64,000 nt of DNA from Chthonomonas calidirosea (GTDB lineage: Bacteria > Armatimonadota > Fimbriimonadia > Fimbriimonadales > Fimbriimonadaceae), in NCBI GenBank assembly GCA_945882415.1, contig CAMCWC010000007.1, positions 1 to 64,000 on the forward strand, given 5' to 3'. This document shows positions 60,062 to 64,000 of this stretch, piece after piece. The notes beneath the pieces were generated by a model. The model did no database searches. It saw nothing but the letters and a program-made list of their open reading frames with translations, and was not told where the DNA came from. Both the position numbers and the translations under genes were made by a program. How positions within the stretch are numbered: the stretch's first letter is position 1; every line of letters starts with the position of its first letter.

Positions 60062-61734
60062 ATTTCTTGATTTGTACTTTCCAGACTCTCGATGTCAAGC
60101 CAGACGTGATGCTCAGTATCAAAAGTTGCCGGCGGACTCGGCGTTCCATAGGCGATACCATTAGCACAGAGCTTGCCATCTGAAACCTCAATGTATCGCT
60201 CTCCTCGCAATATCGCGCGATGCCTACAGATCCGACCAGGGTCCTTCCCGGTTGTCGCGACCTGTTCAATGTGAAGATTATCGATATTCAATCGATACAC
60301 CGGACAGACGTTTAGCGTCCGATCTTCCCGATAGCCTATCGAACCGATGAGATAGATCCAATCGCCAACGAGGGTTGCCGAATGGAAGTCGGTCGGGGGA
60401 AACACTTCCCTTGGATAGAGGAATATCTGCGGAAGCTTTCCAGGCTCATGAATGATGACATCGTTGTAGATGCAGAAGTTCGAGTCGTAGAAATCTTCAT
60501 GCTCCCCACCAATCTCAATGCACCGCCCGTCATCAAGCCAGGTGATGGACTGACCAAATCGGTCCGCACACCATGTTGGTCCATCGCTTCTCTGAATCCA
60601 GTCCTTCTCGTCCGTATCCTTCTCGAACCGTTTATTGGCAGCGTATGCAACTGCCCGCTCAACGATCATCGCTTGCCAATAGGACTCGTTGCACTTCTCC
60701 GGATTACTCGTACCGGATCGAGGCTTACGTGCCAGTAAGAACTGATCTTTTGTGATTTGTGCCAATCGATAGTCAACATGTGCCGAAGGGTTCAACTTTT
60801 CTCGAAGCTCCGGTCTCATCGCATTGAAATTAGCACCATGTTTAAGTAACCAACGCGCAATTTCAGGTGAACCACAAGAGCTCAGGGCATCGTCAAGCAG
60901 TGCATAAGGTACGTCGCTATCTGAGACTTGTTCAAAAAGATACTCAACGATTGACTCTCCAGTCCCAAAGTTTTTCGACGCATGCTCGGATTGCAACGCC
61001 GTCGAAATGGCCGAGTGCTTGCGGAGGTCAAGGGTGCGCAAGTCACCTCCGTTCTCATGTACCAATTTCACTGCTTCTATCACTCCCGATCCAGCGGCGA
61101 GATGCAGCGCAGTAAGGCCCTCGCAATCTCTTGGTTCGAGCGATGCTCCCATCTCGAAAAGCGCACGTGCTGACTGAACATGACCCGCTTGCAAAGCAAG
61201 CAGAAGCGGTGTACGTTCGTAGTAGTCAATTGCTTCTAGAGCATCATATCGCTCGATAATTTCTTCGATCGAAAGTTGATCCCCGTAAACAATACTAAAG
61301 TGCAGCGCGCCTGCTTGCATCTCGCCTCTCGGCCCTCCGATTTCTAGAAGATATCGAACCAATGATAAGTTACAAGCGCGGTATGCACTGTTCAGCGGAG
61401 TTTCGAAATACTTAGTTGGACGTGGATAGGTTGCACCATATTGCACCAGCATCTTCACTTGCTCCACGTTCGATGCGTATAGCATCGCCGTATATCCATC
61501 CGCGTCCACGTCGTTAGGATTTGCCCCAGCCTCAAGCAGAACCTTCAAAAATTCAGGATTTGTTTGCATTGCCGCGAGCATAAGCGGGCTGTATTCCGAA
61601 CCAAAGTCTCCGATCAAGGGCGTGTTCGGATCGGCACCCTGCGCAAGAAAGTTCTCAATCCCTGCAACTGTGCATTCTGAAGATCTGAGGTGCTCAGAAA
61701 ATCTTACGTTCAACGAGTCCTCAAAAGTATTCAT
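60058..61734 (-). CDS. Ankyrin-repeat protein with kelch-like C-terminus
   Basis: 558 aa. Residues about 25-330 contain eight or nine ankyrin repeats (FLAQGADPNTPLIG, LLEAGANPNDVDADGYTAML, LTALHLAAGSGVIEAVKLV, WLLKHGANFN). The C-terminal ~200 residues look like a kelch/galactose-oxidase propeller (ATLVGDWIYLIGSIGYRED; RYIEVSDGK). No signal peptide. Interaction protein; partner unknown. Confidence 0.75.
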   Translation of the reverse strand: MNTFEDSLNVRFSEHLRSSECTVAGIENFLAQGADPNTPLIGDFGSEYSPLMLAAMQTNPEFLKVLLEAGANPNDVDADGYTAMLYASNVEQVKMLVQYGATYPRPTKYFETPLNSAYRACNLSLVRYLLEIGGPRGEMQAGALHFSIVYGDQLSIEEIIERYDALEAIDYYERTPLLLALQAGHVQSARALFEMGASLEPRDCEGLTALHLAAGSGVIEAVKLVHENGGDLRTLDLRKHSAISTALQSEHASKNFGTGESIVEYLFEQVSDSDVPYALLDDALSSCGSPEIARWLLKHGANFNAMRPELREKLNPSAHVDYRLAQITKDQFLLARKPRSGTSNPEKCNESYWQAMIVERAVAYAANKRFEKDTDEKDWIQRSDGPTWCADRFGQSITWLDDGRCIEIGGEHEDFYDSNFCIYNDVIIHEPGKLPQIFLYPREVFPPTDFHSATLVGDWIYLIGSIGYREDRTLNVCPVYRLNIDNLHIEQVATTGKDPGRICRHRAILRGERYIEVSDGKLCANGIAYGTPSPPATFDTEHHVWLDIESLESTNQEI

Positions 61735-61791
61735 CCTTAGGGCCTAACAGTTCTTCAATCGTCGATCAGTATCGTCAAAGCGCGATGAGAA

Positions 61792-62760
61792 TTATTTCAA
61801 CCGGAGCAAGAACGGACGGGTCGCTTCGCCGTTCTTCTCAATCACTACAATGCTTCCGTTCCGGTTGATGCCCTGAGCATCGGTTCGAATCCATCCGGCG
61901 TCGGTCGGTGCGACGGCATTCAGATCGTACGCCTTGCTGCCGATCCACACGGCCGCCTTCCCTTGGCTTCGGCCCACGATCCAGCCATGGTCATTGATGG
62001 CGTTGCAAGCGGCATCTTGGATTATTCGAACCTTTGAAGAGCCTTTCGTCCATACAAGTCCCTCACGCCTTACCACTGCATCCTCGCCCCAGACCGCTCG
62101 GCTCGTAACCACGGTTCCACTTGTGTTCATATCCGTTATCGAAATCTCAAAACTCTCAAACTCAGAAGGCAACCAAAAGTACTTACCCTTGGAATAGATA
62201 AATGGGCTTGATTCGAATTTTTTGAACCTGGAGGAGAGTCCTAGAAACTCTCCCTTCGAATTGATTGCTAGGAGCTTGCTTATATTCCCGTTTGGCCAGT
62301 TCGTAACCGGCTTCCATATCGTCTTTCGACCTCGCCGTAGGATGAACCCACGCCAACTAGAACTGCCAATGATTGTCCCGTCACGAGCGATGTCGGCAAC
62401 TTCTCCAGATCCACCCGTATCCTTGAGAATGGTCAACTTTCCGTTCTTGAGTAGGGCAGCGTTCGACATCTCAAGTCCCGACATAAAGAGGGGACTTCCG
62501 TTTCCGTATGAGCCACCAATGGTCCCGTCATCCGCAACAACACGGATGCCGAATCCGCTTTCATCTTCGTACTTGACAAACTTCCCTTGGGTCGCGCGCC
62601 AACGCACCTTTCCGCCCTGCCAAACGTAAACAAACCCCTTCGCGGCAATGGCTACATAGCCGGTATCCGATATCTGGACCCTCATAGCATTGCCCTTCAC
62701 TTCGTTGAGTGGGACCGACACGAAGCTTGGGGCAGAGACGAGGAGCAGAGCCAGCACCAT
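61792..62760 (-). CDS. Secreted protein with HAF-like repeats
   Basis: 322 aa with signal MVLALLLVSAPSF. Recurrent units such as INDHGWIVGRSQGKAAVWIG and MNTSGTVVTSRAVW recall HAF (probable extracellular) repeats. Function unknown. Start ATG 62760. Confidence 0.6.
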   Translation of the reverse strand: MVLALLLVSAPSFVSVPLNEVKGNAMRVQISDTGYVAIAAKGFVYVWQGGKVRWRATQGKFVKYEDESGFGIRVVADDGTIGGSYGNGSPLFMSGLEMSNAALLKNGKLTILKDTGGSGEVADIARDGTIIGSSSWRGFILRRGRKTIWKPVTNWPNGNISKLLAINSKGEFLGLSSRFKKFESSPFIYSKGKYFWLPSEFESFEISITDMNTSGTVVTSRAVWGEDAVVRREGLVWTKGSSKVRIIQDAACNAINDHGWIVGRSQGKAAVWIGSKAYDLNAVAPTDAGWIRTDAQGINRNGSIVVIEKNGEATRPFLLRLK

Positions 62761-62977
62761 ATCGCGAAGTATGTATGAGTCGCGGCGAGTTGCTTGGGCA
62801 CTCGTACGATCCTCGTCCGAATCCCGTCAGCCCAGCGCTGATGCCAGCCGGAGTTGTTTCGTCCAAGCAATTTTCGGGAGTAGGTCCATCTCGAGAGAAG
62901 TTGTTGTATAAAGGGATTCAACCCAGCAAGGCGCCCAACGAGACGGCCGCGCAAGGGTGACGTTGAGACCAGAATCA

Positions 62978-64000
62978 ATGAAGATTTACGCTCCCGTTCT
63001 AGTTGGTCTGCTAGTGGTGCCCGGTTTCGGATGTCGACCCGATCCCGCTGTTTCTCCCGAGGTCGTCTCAGTCCCAACCAGTTCTCAGGGCCAAATCGGC
63101 ACTCAGGCAAAGCCGCTTTTCCTCAATGGCATCTTCCCGATTGGTGTCTTTTCTCAGCCGCAAGAGTCCTTCGCAAAGTGGAAGTCGCGCGGAATCAATA
63201 CCATTCTTGAAGTGCCCCAAGGACACGACCCGGTGAGTTGGGACAAAGCGGCTCGAGCCGCGGGCTTGTTCACCATTCGGCGACCAATGGCTGATCCTAA
63301 GCAAGACATCGGCCGCAAGGACCTCTTGGCTTGGTCTCACTGGGACGAACCCGATGCCGCTGGCCGTATTGCGCAATGGACGCCGATGTTTGAGAAAACG
63401 GCTAAAGAGTGGCGTGCCATCGATCCCAACCGCCGAATCTTCATTAACTTCGCCGGCCCCGATCTCAGCTGGTTTACCACCCAACGCGACGCATATTCGA
63501 CCAACTACGCTTCCCACTACCCGCGTTTGTTGGCTACGGCAGACTGGATAGCCAATGACCTGTATCCTTGTGGCGGCTGGCTGAACCAAGCTCATGCCCG
63601 CCGACGTGGAGACATCACCCTGCTCGGGGAGCCCATCAAAATCCTGAAGCGGATGACGACAAAGCCCCAGTTCGCTTTCATTGAAGCCAGCGAAATCGAA
63701 CGCGGAAACGTCGAGGGTGCGCGTTGTCCAACGGCGGCGGAGTTCAGAGGTGAGCTCTGGTACGCAATCACCCAGGGTGTTCGTGGTTTGTTCTACTTCC
63801 CTGCCGTGGTCGGCAAAAGTGGCTTCTCATTCGATGGCGCTCCGCCCGAAATCGTCGCGGAAATGACGAAACAAAACGCGATCATCCAGAAGATCGCTCC
63901 GCTGCTTCAAACCGAGATTGACCCGCCCGGGTTCGGCGCGGAAGTGCCAGAGGGGATCGCCGTTGGATGGCGGGTGAGCAATGGAAAGGTGCTTGTGATT
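62978..64000 (+). CDS. Secreted lipoprotein, glycoside-hydrolase-like (cut by window end)
   Basis: ATG 62978 opens a frame still open at 64000. MKIYAPVLVGLLVVPGFGC is a lipoprotein signal with Cys19. The mature part reads like an agarase- or GH-type TIM barrel (PLFLNGIFPIGVFSQPQESF; AWSHWDEPDAAG; YAITQGVRGLFYFPAV), with a candidate acid in HWDEPD. Family not fixed. It probably continues beyond the window. Confidence 0.65.
   Translation, partial: MKIYAPVLVGLLVVPGFGCRPDPAVSPEVVSVPTSSQGQIGTQAKPLFLNGIFPIGVFSQPQESFAKWKSRGINTILEVPQGHDPVSWDKAARAAGLFTIRRPMADPKQDIGRKDLLAWSHWDEPDAAGRIAQWTPMFEKTAKEWRAIDPNRRIFINFAGPDLSWFTTQRDAYSTNYASHYPRLLATADWIANDLYPCGGWLNQAHARRRGDITLLGEPIKILKRMTTKPQFAFIEASEIERGNVEGARCPTAAEFRGELWYAITQGVRGLFYFPAVVGKSGFSFDGAPPEIVAEMTKQNAIIQKIAPLLQTEIDPPGFGAEVPEGIAVGWRVSNGKVLVI

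Noticed and set aside
62790-62850. tRNA-like stretch (GTCCGAATCCCGTCAGCCC) with a D-arm-like GAGT/ACTC
   Set aside because: No acceptor stem or anticodon arm can be paired; a T-arm 5' strand is missing. At most a relic.

Overview
The window looks like chromosomal DNA of an Armatimonadota bacterium, probably near Fimbriimonadia. The evidence is several paralogous prepilin-like proteins with the leader [11 protein letters not shown] followed by a hydrophobic helix and an FPVFAQAK stretch, a PSD1/DUF1549-DUF1553 plus DUF1501 pair, YHYH and DUF2993 proteins, and GH29/GH10 glycosidases. Base composition is moderately GC-rich. The assignment is inference from gene content; no marker gene for taxonomy is present.

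Layout. 1-1.75 kb: the 5' end of an IS481-type transposase running off the left edge, then an AbiEi/AbiEii type IV toxin-antitoxin pair with a clear palindromic operator. 1.75-9.6 kb: housekeeping and transport (dGTPase-like HD hydrolase, GT2, DUF2993, YgfZ, EamA, TMEM14-like, MFS, beta-lactamase-like hydrolase), with many overlapping ends. 9.6-21.4 kb: dispersed complex I genes (nuoD; nuoC-nuoA; nuoE). A 4.8-kb tandem array of four prepilin-like genes and two small lipoproteins separates nuoD from nuoC-nuoA. gcvT, pyrF, araD and a small SpoT-like HD hydrolase follow. 21.4-24.9 kb: YHYH protein, a GT2/methyltransferase pair and a tRNA-Ala(CGC).

24.9-40.7 kb is an accessory, defence-rich region with three parts. 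(i) A compact island sits between the tRNA-Ala and a degenerate tRNA 3' half that follows a frameshifted GIY-YIG gene; its cargo is a large Mrr-type nuclease fused to a STAND NTPase, plus an unknown 211-aa protein. (ii) A TIR/NB-ARC/TPR protein is followed by a 78-codon ORF that can be reached only from a non-canonical start, and next to it lies a serine-recombinase remnant. (iii) A tightly overlapping three-gene operon encodes an alpha/beta hydrolase, a caspase-like protease and a leucine-rich-repeat protein. Part (iii) is my best candidate for a little-described system. The PSD1/DUF1501 pair lies between parts (i) and (ii).

40.9-64 kb: a run of SUKH/immunity-like genes including an AAC(3)-fold protein, GH29 fucosidase, a 971-aa secreted protein with seven 56-residue repeats, a VapBC-like pair, GH10 xylanase with a 14-bp palindromic operator, an ADP-ribosylglycohydrolase-like protein, a fifth prepilin-like gene, a Fic protein with a nested palindromic promoter, a TlpA-like protein, a cupin, an ankyrin/kelch-like protein, a HAF-repeat-like protein and a secreted lipoprotein cut by the right edge.
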